A stretch of 64,000 bases of DNA from Quadrisphaera granulorum. GTDB lineage: Bacteria; Actinomycetota; Actinomycetes; Actinomycetales; Quadrisphaeraceae. The stretch is taken from positions 62,001 to 126,000 of the forward strand of contig NZ_QGDQ01000007.1 of NCBI RefSeq assembly GCF_003149145.1, given 5' to 3'. The notes under the pieces are model-generated. The model had not been told where the DNA came from and searched no databases. It saw only the letters and a program-made list of their open reading frames with translations. Within the stretch, counting starts at the first letter, position 1. Each line of letters begins with the position of its first letter. The translations under genes were made by a program, and so were the position numbers. Below, one piece after another: positions 63,980 through 64,000 of the stretch.

Positions 63980-64000
63980 GAGTGAGGATGTCGGCGGCCC

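Overview
The window is high-GC DNA from an actinobacterium: GTG starts are frequent, stop/start overlaps of the GTGA and ATGA type are common, -10 boxes read TAGCGT or TACCGT, and the regulators are of the IclR, MarR, PucR and LuxR families. Several intergenic features resemble Kineosporia/Quadrisphaera-type actinomycetes, but the genus cannot be fixed from sequence alone. Almost the whole window is a catabolic island for lignin-derived methoxylated aromatics.

Layout. 0-1.7 kb: edge of a hydroxycinnamate (cou-like) cluster, with an amidohydrolase cut by the window end, an SDR and a divergent MarR. 1.8-10 kb: a MetE-like methyltransferase, ligK-ligJ, a DesA/LigM-type O-demethylase, an SDR, and the operon alpha/beta-hydrolase - muconolactone-isomerase-like - ligA - ligB. 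9.9-12.1 kb: a two-component system. 12.3-15.5 kb: a folate operon purU-folD-folE-SDR. 15.5-27.1 kb: an AraC regulator and a five-subunit acetophenone-carboxylase-like operon followed by an acyl-CoA ligase, an SDR and an amidohydrolase. 27.2-30 kb: a broken ligM fragment, then ligM-metF. 30.5-36.2 kb: marR, aldehyde dehydrogenase, vanB, vanA, iclR, marR. 36.5-46.4 kb: split transketolase, alcohol dehydrogenase, sugar ABC transporter, SDR, ketose-3-epimerase-like protein and an aromatic aldehyde dehydrogenase. 46.6-48.1 kb: a chemoreceptor. 48.1-59 kb: the complete beta-ketoadipate set (iclR, pcaHG, pcaB, pcaL, pobA, iclR, lysR, pcaF, pcaI, pcaJ). 59-64 kb: a MetX-like hydrolase, a PucR regulator and an SNF2 helicase, which look unrelated to the island.

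How the genes fit together (inference from families and order). Aryl methyl ketones would be carboxylated by ApcA-E, activated to aroylacetyl-CoA by the ligase, and split by a CouO-like amidohydrolase to acetyl-CoA and a free aromatic acid. Aldehydes would be oxidised by the two aldehyde dehydrogenases. Guaiacyl acids (vanillate) can be demethylated by VanAB to protocatechuate, and 4-hydroxybenzoate by PobA also gives protocatechuate; this is opened by PcaHG (3,4-cleavage) and runs to succinyl-CoA and acetyl-CoA. Syringyl acids would be demethylated by the two tetrahydrofolate-dependent LigM/DesA enzymes to 3-O-methylgallate and gallate, opened by LigAB, and finished by LigJ and LigK to pyruvate and oxaloacetate. 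MetF, FolD and PurU recycle the methyl-THF to formate and THF, FolE may raise the folate supply, and a MetE-like protein is another possible methyl sink. No ligC, ligI or ligU/galD is present in the window, which fits a gallate rather than a protocatechuate 4,5-route and leaves the tautomerase step open; the muconolactone-isomerase-like gene inside the ligAB operon is a candidate.

Regulation is visible in the DNA. A 16-bp motif (GACGGATGACGYACGC) lies before ligK/ligM1, the ligAB operon and ligM2. A palindrome TTCCG-N5-CGGAA occurs before vanA, iclR/pcaH, pobA and the second iclR. A motif TTBACATGTCAA occurs before the vdh-marR and transketolase operons, each linked to a paralogous MarR. Three evenly spaced 20-bp palindromes lie upstream of pobA.
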